16,642 nucleotides of DNA from NCBI GenBank assembly GCA_964537285.1, contig CAZHZT010000129.1:1-16642 (forward strand), in the 5' to 3' direction. Origin of the DNA: CAZHZT01 sp964537285. Lineage in GTDB: Bacteria > Bacteroidota > Bacteroidia > Chitinophagales > Saprospiraceae. Under the pieces are notes generated by a model. It had not been told where the DNA came from, made no database searches, and saw nothing but the letters and a program-made list of their open reading frames with translations. The position numbers and the translations under genes were made by a program. Numbering within the stretch: position 1 is the stretch's first letter; each line of letters starts with the position of its first letter. Below are positions 1 to 6,757 of the stretch, one piece after another.

Positions 1-21
1 AGATAATCCAATGATTAACAT

Positions 22-81
22 AACCTTGCAAAGGTTTTACAAAAAATGAGCCATTTCAAAAACTCGGGATGACTCTTGTTT
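22..81 (+). terminator. Degenerate terminator-like hairpins of an upstream gene outside the window
   Basis: A short stem AACCTT-gca-AAGGTT lies at 22-36 and is followed by TT. A longer imperfect stem pairs 42-57 with 66-81, with three mismatches and two G-T wobbles. Its right arm carries GGGATGACTC, the motif also found in the hairpins near 2015, 2286 and 15281. It probably ends transcription from a gene left of the window. This is inference, because the stem is weak. Confidence 0.3.
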
Positions 82-104
82 AAGTATTTCTCAAATTAAT
101 TTCG
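76..104 (+). promoter_or_regulatory. Possible Bacteroidota-type promoter for the first DUF4252 gene
   Basis: TAATTTCG at 97-104 matches the Bacteroidota -7 consensus TAnnTTTG except at one position. A TTG at 76-78, 18 nt upstream, sits where the -33 element is expected. The inferred transcript would have a leader of about 50 nt. The match is imperfect and the region is AT-rich, so the call is weak. Confidence 0.3.
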
Positions 105-162
105 ACCAAATGAAATCATCTAGAATCAAAATTTTATTCATTAACACAAAATAAATTAAATC

Positions 163-702
163 ATGAAATTAACAAAAATGCTGTTCGTGCTGCTCTTCTC
201 AGCAGTAGCCTTCGCAGCGCAAGCTCAAATCGATGCCATCGGCAAGTATTTTGAAAAATACATGGACGATGAGCAGTTTACTACCGTGTACATCAGTGGA
301 AGAATGTTTTCTATGGTCTCCAATCTTTCTGAAGAAGATATGGATGATGAAGTGAAAAGCTTACTTGCCGGGCTTAAAGGCCTAAGGATCCTCACAACAG
401 AGGTGGATCCGCAGAAATATTACAAAGAATTCAGAAGCATTTTGAATACCAAAGAATACGAACCCCTTATGGTCGTGCGCGATCAGGGAGTAGAGGAAGT
501 CCAATTCCTTATCAAGGAGGAAGGCGATAAAATTCAGGAACTGCTCTTACTGGTGGGCGGAACAGATGACTTCGTTCTGATGAGCTTTGTCGGAGACATT
601 GATTTAAGCACAATCTCTAAATTATCTGAATCATTTGATGTGCCGGGAATGGAGAAGCTTGAAAAATTGGAAGAGAACAAAGAGAAAGAAGGGGGAAAGT
701 AA
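163..702 (+). CDS. DUF4252 domain secreted protein, paralog 1
   Basis: The 179-residue product begins with a clear signal peptide: Lys-rich start, hydrophobic core and AFAAQAQ cleavage region near residue 22. No lipobox Cys is seen, so it is probably periplasmic and soluble. The mature part has the DUF4252 pattern (PF14060 as known to me): an N-terminal helix with paired acidic residues, a central 'LKGLRILTTEV' strand, then 'LMVVRDQGVEEVQFLIKEEGDKIQELLLLVGG...FVLMSFVGDIDL' as strand-loop-strand; the tail is charged and rich in Lys and Glu. No catalytic residue is evident and the family function is unknown. It is the first of three tandem paralogs. The start follows an AT-rich leader (AATTAAATC) without Shine-Dalgarno, usual for this phylum. 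Elsewhere DUF4252 genes often sit beside ECF sigma factors; any such gene would lie left of the window. Confidence 0.85.
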   Translation: MKLTKMLFVLLFSAVAFAAQAQIDAIGKYFEKYMDDEQFTTVYISGRMFSMVSNLSEEDMDDEVKSLLAGLKGLRILTTEVDPQKYYKEFRSILNTKEYEPLMVVRDQGVEEVQFLIKEEGDKIQELLLLVGGTDDFVLMSFVGDIDLSTISKLSESFDVPGMEKLEKLEENKEKEGGK

Positions 703-840
703 ACGGTTTTCAAGAGACTATTGGCCATCTTTCGCCTACTTTAACGATCGAATTTCCTTTGCTAACCAACTGTAAACATTCATTGTTCCCTGCTAAAACA
801 TAGGGCAGGCTCCATCTTCAGCACTTAAAAGTCCTTTTTT

Positions 841-1350
841 ATGAAAAAAATGATCTTGTCAGTATTAATGCTGACCCTGGCTACCTTATGCGTAGCTCAA
901 ACGAAGAGTATCAATAAATTCTACCGGAAATACAAATTCGAAGAAGAGGTAACCAAATTCACTTTGCCAGGCTGGCTAATACGCTTTGGCCTGAGTGTCA
1001 GCGGTGAAAAAAAGAATTTGGATGAAGTCGAATTGAAATTGCTTAAAAGCCTTAAAAAATTTCGCCTTTTAGTCAAAGAAGGAGGCCCTGAAATCAAAAA
1101 AGAGGATTATATGGCCATGAAAGAAGGTCTTCGCAATGAATCTTTTGAAGAATACCTCGCTTTCAGGGAGGAAGGCACTGACGTAAAGCTGTACGTACGC
1201 GAAAAGAAAGAAACGTTTAAAAACCTCCTCTTTCTCATAAATGATGATGAAGAGTTCGTCATGATCAGCCTGAAAACCAAGATCGACAAGGAAACCTTTG
1301 ATTCTTTGCAAGATGAGATTACTACCGAAATGCTTAAAGAGTTTAGATAG
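841..1350 (+). CDS. DUF4252 domain secreted protein, paralog 2
   Basis: The 169-residue product has a signal peptide ending at 'CVAQ' around residue 20, then a strongly charged mature domain rich in Lys and Glu. The pattern shared with the genes on either side is visible: a 'FYRKYK' start, a central 'LKKFRLLVKE', then a strand pair around 'VKLYVREKKETFKNLLFLINDDEEFVMISLKTKID'. That places it in DUF4252, a family without assigned function. The 138-nt gap after paralog 1 shows no clear promoter or terminator, so co-transcription is plausible. The only Cys in the signal region (C17) precedes the cleavage site and lacks a good lipobox, so a lipoprotein is unlikely. The mature protein looks basic, unlike the more acidic third copy, which suggests the paralogs have diverged. 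Confidence 0.82.
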   Translation: MKKMILSVLMLTLATLCVAQTKSINKFYRKYKFEEEVTKFTLPGWLIRFGLSVSGEKKNLDEVELKLLKSLKKFRLLVKEGGPEIKKEDYMAMKEGLRNESFEEYLAFREEGTDVKLYVREKKETFKNLLFLINDDEEFVMISLKTKIDKETFDSLQDEITTEMLKEFR

Positions 1351-1358
1351 AAAATCAA

Positions 1359-1407
1359 AACGGTTAACGGTCAACGATAAACGGTCAACGGTTAACGGGG
1401 AACGCAA
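1359..1407. repeat. Tandem heptanucleotide repeat, AACGGTN type
   Basis: Seven consecutive 7-nt units start with AACG: AACGGTT, AACGGTC, AACGATA, AACGGTC, AACGGTT, AACGGGG, AACGCAA. The variation is roughly symmetric around the third and fourth units. It lies between paralogs 2 and 3 and ends 48 nt before the third start codon. A related AAGGGTT tract lies upstream of the flippase gene near 3807. Confidence 0.8.
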
Positions 1408-1455
1408 CAATTTATGTCAAAGAACTATTTCTTATTACATTTTAAAACAAACATC

Positions 1456-1986
1456 ATGAAAAGCACTATCACCTTTATCATCCTTTTGGCTATTCCTTTT
1501 TTTGTAATGGCTCAATCGCCAGGCAGTATAGAAGAATTTTACTATAAATACCGCCAGGAGGAAAATACCATAGAAATGGCTATTGAGGGATGGTTATTGA
1601 AAATGGCCTCTCAGAATCAAGAGAGCTCGGATGACAAGACCAATTTGTTCGAAAAAATTGATAAAGTACGTGTACTCGTAATGGAAGAAAAAAATACCGT
1701 AGATCCTTCCGATTACAAGCAATTGATCAGAAACGCGGAGAAAGAAGCTTATTCGTCTTTAATTGAAGTAAATACTGATGGCGAGAAAGTCGATATTATG
1801 ATGAAAGAAGATGGAGATACCATCACGAATGTCCTGCTGGTAGTGAGCGGGGAAGAGGAGTTCGTGATGATCAATCTGACCGGAAATCTGAAATATGAAG
1901 ATCTGGAGAATCTGGATCTAAATATTGATGGCGGAGAACATTTTAAGAAAATTAAGAAGTCCAAGGACGGAGGTGGAAGCTTGTAA
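1456..1986 (+). CDS. DUF4252 domain secreted protein, paralog 3
   Basis: I place the start at 1456, not at the in-frame ATG at 1414. From 1456 the protein begins MKSTITFIILLAIPFFVMAQ, a textbook signal peptide, whereas the 14 extra residues would precede it and the DNA there is ordinary leader. The mature domain repeats the DUF4252 layout: 'IEEFYYKYRQEE', then 'KIDKVRVLVMEE', then 'VDIMMKEDGDTITNVLLVVSGEEEFVMINLTGNL'. The protein is 176 residues and probably periplasmic. Function is unknown. It closes the three-gene group and is followed within 6 nt by a strong hairpin terminator. Conservation of the strand-loop-strand across all three copies marks the structural core; the tail ends in a Gly-rich stretch like paralog 1. 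Confidence 0.83.
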   Translation: MKSTITFIILLAIPFFVMAQSPGSIEEFYYKYRQEENTIEMAIEGWLLKMASQNQESSDDKTNLFEKIDKVRVLVMEEKNTVDPSDYKQLIRNAEKEAYSSLIEVNTDGEKVDIMMKEDGDTITNVLLVVSGEEEFVMINLTGNLKYEDLENLDLNIDGGEHFKKIKKSKDGGGSL

Positions 1987-1991
1987 GGGAA

Positions 1992-2030
1992 AAAAATGAG
2001 TTATCCCAAATTTTGGGATAACTCATTTTT
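1992..2030 (+). terminator. Strong hairpin terminator after the DUF4252 genes
   Basis: A perfect 19-bp inverted repeat has arms at 1992-2010 and 2012-2030 around one central base. The left arm starts with A5 and the right arm ends in T5, so it could work on both strands. The core ATGAGTTATCCC / GGGATAACTCAT recurs in variant form at other gene ends in this window. It opens the gene-free stretch 1987-2299, which holds only inverted repeats. Confidence 0.8.
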
Positions 2031-2069
2031 GTGAAAAACCTTTCATTGTGTTGATAATCAATGATCTAT

Positions 2070-2107
2070 CTACTTTTTTCTTGATAAAAAAGTAGCAAAA
2101 AATCAAG
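2070..2107. repeat. 10-bp hairpin whose loop can pair downstream
   Basis: CTACTTTTTT at 2070-2079 pairs with AAAAAAGTAG at 2086-2095. The whole 6-nt loop, CTTGAT (2080-2085), is complementary to ATCAAG at 2102-2107. The RNA could therefore switch between hairpins or form a tight pseudoknot. No coding frame is evident here. Confidence 0.55.
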
Positions 2108-2233
2108 GCTGTATTCAATTCTTAACGCTTTTTGAAAGGCTGGCAGCCTAAAATGAATAAACTCGCCAAGGCTCAAACAGTATTCATTTTTTAACGGCTG
2201 CCAGCCTGTCAAAAAGCTAAATTGAATAAGGCC
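2107..2233. repeat. Long interrupted inverted repeat in the convergent intergenic region
   Basis: The arms at 2107-2159 and 2181-2233 form a cruciform of three stem segments. The core, 2127-2148 against 2196-2217, pairs over 22 nt with one mismatch. The inner segment AAAATGAATA (2150-2159) pairs with 2181-2190, and the outer TATTCAATT (2112-2120) pairs with 2220-2228, capped by GGC/GCC. The loop is 2160-2180. No terminal target-site duplication and no ORF were recognised. A MITE-like or REP-like element, or a processed RNA hairpin, are all possible. Confidence 0.75.
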
Positions 2234-2272
2234 GATCCTAAAACTTTGATTTACATCATCTATAATCCATAA

Positions 2273-2298
2273 CCCTTAAAATTAAGGGATGACTCATG
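2273..2298 (-). terminator. Probable terminator of the flippase gene
   Basis: CCCTTAA (2273-2279) and TTAAGGG (2282-2288) form a 7-bp stem just past the reverse-strand stop at 2300. The adjoining GGGATGACTCATG at 2286-2298 is another copy of the window's recurrent terminator motif, but its partner arm has decayed. The run of T at the stop codon is on the other side, so termination strength is uncertain. Confidence 0.45.
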
Positions 2299-2299
2299 C

Positions 2300-3793
2300 T
2301 TATTTTTTTAACTTTAATTTTTTCAACAGATTTTCCAACAAATCATTCAGATCTTCGGAGAGCCTGAAGTATAAAATCGGACCGACAAATACAGCGCTGA
2401 TTACCAGGGAGCGAACAACAAGATCAATGATGGAAAAACCAATGCCTGGGGTGAAATATCCCGCTAAATAGGCAATACAGGCGATGAGCAATACATAAAA
2501 AGTATTGAGCGTGAATGGTTGTATTTTGAACTTCGCCCAGATGTAAAGGAACTTTACTACATTAAATAAGACAAGGGACAAGGCTGTAGCCATGGCAGCT
2601 CCCGTCAAACCGTACAAGGGGATAAACGTATAATTGGTAAGGATATTAAAAATTCCCAGCAACAAAATGGCTACCAGGTTGAAACGGTAAAATTTGGAAT
2701 AAGCAATCAACTCATTATTCACTCCTGCCAACATATCAACAACCTTTGCCAGGCCAAGGAACAAAATAACGTACTTCCCGGCAATGACTTCTTCAAACTT
2801 TGGCGTCAGGCTAAACAGATCATCCACAGATAGCCAGATAACCAGAAAAAAGTAAAGCCCTACGATAAAGAGTATCAGCGATGACTTTTTGTAGATCATG
2901 GCAATCTCTTCATAGTCTTGCTTTTCCCATGCTGCGGAGATTAAGGGCGCACTGATGATGCGCAAGGAGCGCAGCGGTATCTCAATGGCATTTCCGATAA
3001 AAACGGCAATATTATATACTCCGTTGCTGGACAGACTTATCATGGAAGCTACCATTATGCTGTCAATCCTGAAAGCCAGGATGCTCCCGAAGTTTCCGAG
3101 GATGCCAAATAAGGAATAGCTCATCATTTCTTTGAAAAGCTTTGGCTTGACAAAAGACAAATCCACCTTAAAGTTCAGCACTTTTAAGTACCTGAGGTAC
3201 GATAAAAGTAAAAGTGTGATCAGGAAGAAAGTAAGGTATAACCATAGAGGGATCTGATCTAAAGTAATCAGGCCCCAAAAAGAGAGCAGTGTAAGTGTGG
3301 GTAAGGTGAACTTTAGCAGCAGATTATTATAGATCTCGGGAACGACGATCCGCTGAAAATTAATGGCATGATGGGTAAATATTTTCAAATATACCAGTAA
3401 GATGCTGATGATGAGTATGCTGCTCAGGTATTGCCCGATGAGCAAGGTGTCGAAATCTAATACTCCAAGCGCATTGAGCAGAGGCTCCTTCAGGAAACTG
3501 CCGAAAAGAAGAAACAATAATACCGCAGTGGTAGCTAATAAAAGAATAAAACTAAAAAAACCATTATGTGCTTTCTCCGGATCTTTGAAAATGGGGAAAT
3601 AACGGATTACCAGCATCACGGTGCCCAAAGAAGCAAAGGGGAAAAGGAAGAATGCAGTATCGATCACAAAGCGCATTAGCCCGTATGCTTCTGTATCAAG
3701 GGGGTAGATAAAGAGCGTACTTAAAGCACCTATGCCCACTCCTACATAATTGACGATTGAACGCTTGATGCCTTGTCTTTTAATAACTCCCAT
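2300..3793 (-). CDS. Polysaccharide/oligosaccharide flippase (Wzx-like, MOP superfamily)
   Basis: This 497-residue, very hydrophobic protein has about twelve or more predicted membrane segments. The N-terminus MGVIKRQGIKRSIVNYVGVGIG, followed by a hydrophobic span ending in 'IYPL', is the standard opening of Bacteroidota lipopolysaccharide/O-antigen flippases. A mid-protein 'FGILGNFGSILAFRIDSIMVASMISLSSNGVYNIAVF' segment and a later 'NILTNYTFIPLYGLTGAAMATALSLVLFNVVKF' are typical of the MATE/Wzx fold. It probably flips lipid-linked glycans across the inner membrane. The Lys-rich tail is cytoplasmic. It lies 161 nt downstream of the methyltransferase gene on the same strand, so one transcription unit is plausible. 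Substrate cannot be deduced; exporters for lipids or peptidoglycan precursors share the fold, but this start sequence favours glycan export. Confidence 0.88.
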   Translation of the reverse strand: MGVIKRQGIKRSIVNYVGVGIGALSTLFIYPLDTEAYGLMRFVIDTAFFLFPFASLGTVMLVIRYFPIFKDPEKAHNGFFSFILLLATTAVLLFLLFGSFLKEPLLNALGVLDFDTLLIGQYLSSILIISILLVYLKIFTHHAINFQRIVVPEIYNNLLLKFTLPTLTLLSFWGLITLDQIPLWLYLTFFLITLLLLSYLRYLKVLNFKVDLSFVKPKLFKEMMSYSLFGILGNFGSILAFRIDSIMVASMISLSSNGVYNIAVFIGNAIEIPLRSLRIISAPLISAAWEKQDYEEIAMIYKKSSLILFIVGLYFFLVIWLSVDDLFSLTPKFEEVIAGKYVILFLGLAKVVDMLAGVNNELIAYSKFYRFNLVAILLLGIFNILTNYTFIPLYGLTGAAMATALSLVLFNVVKFLYIWAKFKIQPFTLNTFYVLLIACIAYLAGYFTPGIGFSIIDLVVRSLVISAVFVGPILYFRLSEDLNDLLENLLKKLKLKK

Positions 3794-3806
3794 GCTTAGT
3801 GCGGAT

Positions 3807-3833
3807 AAGGGTTAAGGGTTAAAGGGAAACGAT
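3807..3833. repeat. Short heptanucleotide tract, AAGGGTT type
   Basis: Two AAGGGTT units (3807-3820) are followed by the degenerate units AAAGGG and AAACGAT. The sequence AACGATAAA also occurs in the heptad tract at 1359-1407, so the two look related. The tract lies 14 nt upstream of the flippase start codon, within its leader. Further left, GTATAAA-T-TTTATAC at 3910-3924 is a perfect small palindrome. Confidence 0.5.
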
Positions 3834-3954
3834 AAAGAACTAGAACTATAGTGCCACTTTTTTTGCCGGATGCAATCTCGGTACTTTTGGGCATGTATGG
3901 TAATAGTTCGTATAAATTTTATACCAAATAATTGGTCTGGCCGATTGAACAAGC

Positions 3955-4932
3955 TTATTTGTGCTTTTTTATTTTTAAGATCAATCCTGAGGAGGAAAGA
4001 AGGTTCATTTTCAGTAAGAGCCATTGCAAGCTTTGGAGGATCGTTTCAATCGGTATGATGGGCCATAAAACCAGTCTGATCGCTATAGATTTGGCGAGAG
4101 GCAGTTTTTTATCTCTGGTAAAAAACTGTCGTGTTAAGGTGTTGTGGAACCAGGGAGTGGAATAATGATCGATTTCGAAGTCAATATCAAGGTGTTTGGA
4201 GTTTTTCATCATCTCATTGAAGCTTTTGGGAGAAAAGGCATAGAGGTGGCGAGGCGGGTCGCAAGTCCAGAATCTTTTGAAATAGGCTTTTAGAGCTGTT
4301 GCAAAGCCGTTATATTTCAACGCCTGAGCAAAATACCCTTTTATAGAGATGGCCGGATTGAAGTAGTTTTCGGTATTACTGGCTTGAGGCGTTTTAATGA
4401 CTAATGTTCCGCCAGGTTTCAGATGCTCAAGCAGCTTGTCGGTAAAAGTTAGCGGGTCTTTTACGTGTTCAATGACGTTATCGGAGAGTATATAGTCGAA
4501 TTGGATTTGATTTTGTTCGAGTTGATGAATGGTTTGTTCTGGTGTTAGGCCAAAATTTTCGCGGGTGAATGCATTGGCTTGCTGGTCAAGATCCTGATAA
4601 TAGGCTTGCAGCCCGATTTCGGAGGCAGCTTTAAAGACGATACCGGTGCCTCCACCGTAGTCGAGAAATTTTTTGTCGTTATTCTCTTCATTTTTTTCAG
4701 GCAGCTTGAAAAGTCGATTCAGTTCTTTTCTACGGATTTTAAGTTGACGATTGATTTCATAATCTTCCGGTTTTTTGAACATGAAGCCCTGGTAGAAAGC
4801 CGTTAATTCTTCATCAGAAGGGAGAGGCGTAGTAAAAATTAATCGGCAGTTCTGGCATTTATTGATCTTGAACCTCTTCCATTTGAGGAGTACTTCCGTA
4901 TTATCGGCTGCGCAAATCGGGCAATTATTCAT
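3955..4932 (-). CDS. Zinc-ribbon class I SAM-dependent methyltransferase
   Basis: I take the ATG at 4932, giving MNNCPICA and 325 residues. The upstream in-frame ATG at 4995 would add 21 unrelated residues and run into a set of DNA repeats. The N-terminus has a four-Cys zinc ribbon (C4, C7, C26, C29), followed by linker helices. The methyltransferase core starts with motif I 'FLDYGGGTG' at about 89-97, then 'DYILSDNVIEHVKDP' and 'HLKPGGTLVIKTP', as in Methyltransf_23/11 proteins. The tail is hydrophobic with a basic end, hinting at membrane association. Such zinc-ribbon methyltransferases are common in surface-polysaccharide loci, where they methylate sugars or their precursors. The flippase downstream fits this, but the substrate is not known. 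Confidence 0.85.
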   Translation of the reverse strand: MNNCPICAADNTEVLLKWKRFKINKCQNCRLIFTTPLPSDEELTAFYQGFMFKKPEDYEINRQLKIRRKELNRLFKLPEKNEENNDKKFLDYGGGTGIVFKAASEIGLQAYYQDLDQQANAFTRENFGLTPEQTIHQLEQNQIQFDYILSDNVIEHVKDPLTFTDKLLEHLKPGGTLVIKTPQASNTENYFNPAISIKGYFAQALKYNGFATALKAYFKRFWTCDPPRHLYAFSPKSFNEMMKNSKHLDIDFEIDHYSTPWFHNTLTRQFFTRDKKLPLAKSIAIRLVLWPIIPIETILQSLQWLLLKMNLLSSSGLILKIKKHK

Positions 4933-4982
4933 GCTGAAAAGTATTGACGTTGCTTTAGAGAATGATCTTTGATCTCTGAAAT

Positions 4983-5031
4983 AATTGGAGGGCAAAGGTA
5001 GCCAATTGGAGGTAATTAACCTAAATTGGAG
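4983..5031. promoter_or_regulatory. Three 9-bp direct repeats (AATTGGAGG) at two-helical-turn spacing
   Basis: AATTGGAGG occurs at 4983-4991 and 5004-5012, and AATTGGAG at 5024-5031. The period is 20-21 nt, so the copies lie on one face of the helix. They sit 51-99 nt upstream of the methyltransferase start at 4932. A site for a dimeric or tandem-binding regulator is possible. Chance or a small tandem duplication cannot be excluded. Confidence 0.4.
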
Positions 5032-5050
5032 AATAGGTTGGTGGAGAAGG

Positions 5051-5091
5051 TTTTGTACAGGCGAGGGGCGCCGCCCCTCGCCTGTACAAAA
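5051..5091. repeat. Perfect 20-bp-arm GC-rich palindrome (REP-like)
   Basis: The arms 5051-5070 and 5072-5091 are exact reverse complements around a single C. Each arm runs from TTTTGTACAG to a GC-rich apex, AGGGGCG. The hairpin ends in AAAA and has no T-run on the forward strand; it is symmetric. It lies in the 378-nt gene-free stretch 4933-5310 between divergent genes. The rest of that stretch shows nothing recognisable beyond the direct repeats before it, and its last 100 nt are about 50% GC. Confidence 0.8.
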
Positions 5092-5310
5092 CGATCAGGT
5101 GAAGATGTATTGATTTTCGATATCTAAGGGGGAAATTGCTGTAAGCTTTTTCCAGGGCTTCGTGAAATTTTATATATTAGCCTTTAATCCGGGCAAGGGA
5201 TGGCTGTTTTCACTCTGTCGCCGTTGTTGTCTACGGTGATTCGCCAGCAGTTGCCGTTGGGAGATTTTTGGATGATGCCTCGGGAGGGGAATTTTGTATA
5301 TATTATTTTT

Positions 5311-6402
5311 ATGGATAGAATAGAACCTTTAGATGGTCTTAGAGGTATCGCAGTATTGTTCGTTTTTTTTTCTCATACCTCCGGGAGAGATCAATTTTTA
5401 CTTGAAAGTTTAAATTTTAGGGGAATTGGTCACATCGGTGTTTATTTGTTTTTTGTATTGTCTAGTTTTTTATTAGGGATTGGATTGTTTTCGAAAGATT
5501 TTAATTTTCGTATTGTCCGAAAGTTTTTTGTTAAAAGGATATTAAGAATAATCCCATTATATTTTATTGTTGTTTTTGGGGTCTATTTTTTCCAAAATCT
5601 AACTGGATTATATAGTGAAAAATATTTATTTGTTTCTGAAGGTAACAAAGGACTAATTGAGCATTTGCTGTTTTTAAAAGGAGATGGAGTCTTTTGGTCA
5701 ATTGTTATAGAAATGCAATTTTATCTTCTAGTGCCTTTTTTAGCTTATTTATTAATAAAGTCTTTTGATTTTGGTTGGCGATTTCTTGTATTTATAGCAT
5801 TAGGTAATTTTTTACTGTATCTGTCAAAGTTTGGGCTAGGTATTGGATATATAGATTATGTAACTCCTAACTTTGTTGGGAAAGGAACTTTTATAGATGT
5901 TTTTATCCCGGGAATATTTGCAAGTTACATAGCAATAAATGATAAGAAAGCTATTGAAAAGTTTTTACCAGCATTTCATATGGTTGCAATTATTATTTTT
6001 TTTGTCGCAGTTATTTTATCAATTTGTTTGGTATCTGAGAATTTTTTGGGTTTAAATAGACCATTTTATGGATTTAGGTTTTTTTCGATATATTTTGGGG
6101 TGTCATTTTCAATATTTGTTCTTTCTATATACTTGAATAGCCCATATGTGAAGTTTCTCGAAAATAAATTGCTTAGGCATATTGGGTTAGTCGGATTTTC
6201 TTTTTACTTATTGCATATGGGAGTGCTACATTTTGTGAATAATTTTTTTCATGGCAATATCATAAAGTTTGTAATTTCTTTTTTAATCATACTTCCCGCA
6301 AGTACAATCACCTTCTATTTAATTGAAAAACCAAGTATTAACCTTTCTCGCTATTTAAACAAGAGACTTGATTCAATCGGGAACAAATCGTTGGATCAAT
6401 AG
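5311..6402 (+). CDS. Acyltransferase family 3 integral membrane protein (OafA/YrhL-like)
   Basis: I place the start at 5311, where the protein opens MDRIEPLDGLRGIAVLFVFFSHTSG. This is the diagnostic N-terminus of acyltransferase-3 proteins, including the conserved RG and the likely catalytic His in 'FFSH'. The in-frame ATG at 5200 adds 37 residues of no known family, in GC-rich DNA unlike the gene. The product is 363 residues with about ten membrane segments. It has the family motif 'FWSIVIEMQFYLLVPF' near residue 130 and 'YLIEKP' near the end. Members transfer acetyl or other acyl groups to sugars of O-antigen, exopolysaccharide or glycolipid at the inner membrane. Base composition is strikingly low: the 60-base block at 5761 is 27% GC against 52% in the block at 5221. 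Horizontal acquisition is likely. The acyl acceptor cannot be inferred. Confidence 0.9.
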   Translation: MDRIEPLDGLRGIAVLFVFFSHTSGRDQFLLESLNFRGIGHIGVYLFFVLSSFLLGIGLFSKDFNFRIVRKFFVKRILRIIPLYFIVVFGVYFFQNLTGLYSEKYLFVSEGNKGLIEHLLFLKGDGVFWSIVIEMQFYLLVPFLAYLLIKSFDFGWRFLVFIALGNFLLYLSKFGLGIGYIDYVTPNFVGKGTFIDVFIPGIFASYIAINDKKAIEKFLPAFHMVAIIIFFVAVILSICLVSENFLGLNRPFYGFRFFSIYFGVSFSIFVLSIYLNSPYVKFLENKLLRHIGLVGFSFYLLHMGVLHFVNNFFHGNIIKFVISFLIILPASTITFYLIEKPSINLSRYLNKRLDSIGNKSLDQ

Positions 6403-6427
6403 GATATGCTTTAAAAATGAAAACTAT

Positions 6428-6757
6428 TTATTGTAATTTGATAAACTTTTGAGAATAAATATAGGTGGAATTATTGGTGTACAACCTAATAAAATACAAG
6501 CCAGGTGTTAGTTCACTGACATTGACCTCTAAATAATCATCTCGAATTGTCATCTCAACAGTTCCACTAGTTACGGATCGTAAAGAAGAATCATATATTT
6601 CATATTCAAGCCAAGAAGATTGCAAACCATTAACTCCATTTATATATATGATATTTTTTGCAGGGTTAGGGGAAATATAGGTTGTGTTATAGTAGATTTT
6701 TGATGTATTATTAACCAAACAAATAGTATCTGTTGTCCATGTTCCATCAATTAGTAT
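6428..6757 (-). pseudogene. Detached C-terminal part with type IX secretion (Por) sorting domain
   Basis: This stretch continues the LamG gene's reading frame after its TGA at 6758-6760. It first encodes 'ILIDGTWTTDTIC', then a type A T9SS sorting domain: 'YISPNPAKN' followed by a beta-rich stretch ending 'LTPGLYFIRLYTNNSTYIYSQKFIKLQ'. That domain targets proteins through the outer membrane for surface attachment or release. On its own the fragment lacks a signal peptide; the only possible internal start is a TTG at 6718, so separate function is very unlikely. It is best read as the tail of one 339-codon gene interrupted by a nonsense codon. The ancestral codon was probably GGA (Gly), giving '...NNYNGILIDGTWTTDTIC', a single base change; that reconstruction is inference. 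Confidence 0.75.

Noticed and set aside
1359..1407. CRISPR-like array
   Set aside because: The units are 7 nt with no spacers; it is a simple tandem repeat.
1414..1455. Earlier start for the third DUF4252 gene
   Set aside because: It would put 14 residues ahead of a well-formed signal peptide.
4933..4995. 21-residue N-terminal extension of the zinc-ribbon methyltransferase
   Set aside because: The zinc ribbon begins right after the ATG at 4932 (CPIC), as is usual in this family, and the extension overlaps the 9-bp direct repeats.
5200..5310. 37-residue N-terminal extension of the acyltransferase
   Set aside because: The family's conserved N-terminus starts at the ATG at 5311. The extension lies in GC-rich DNA unlike the gene and resembles no known domain.
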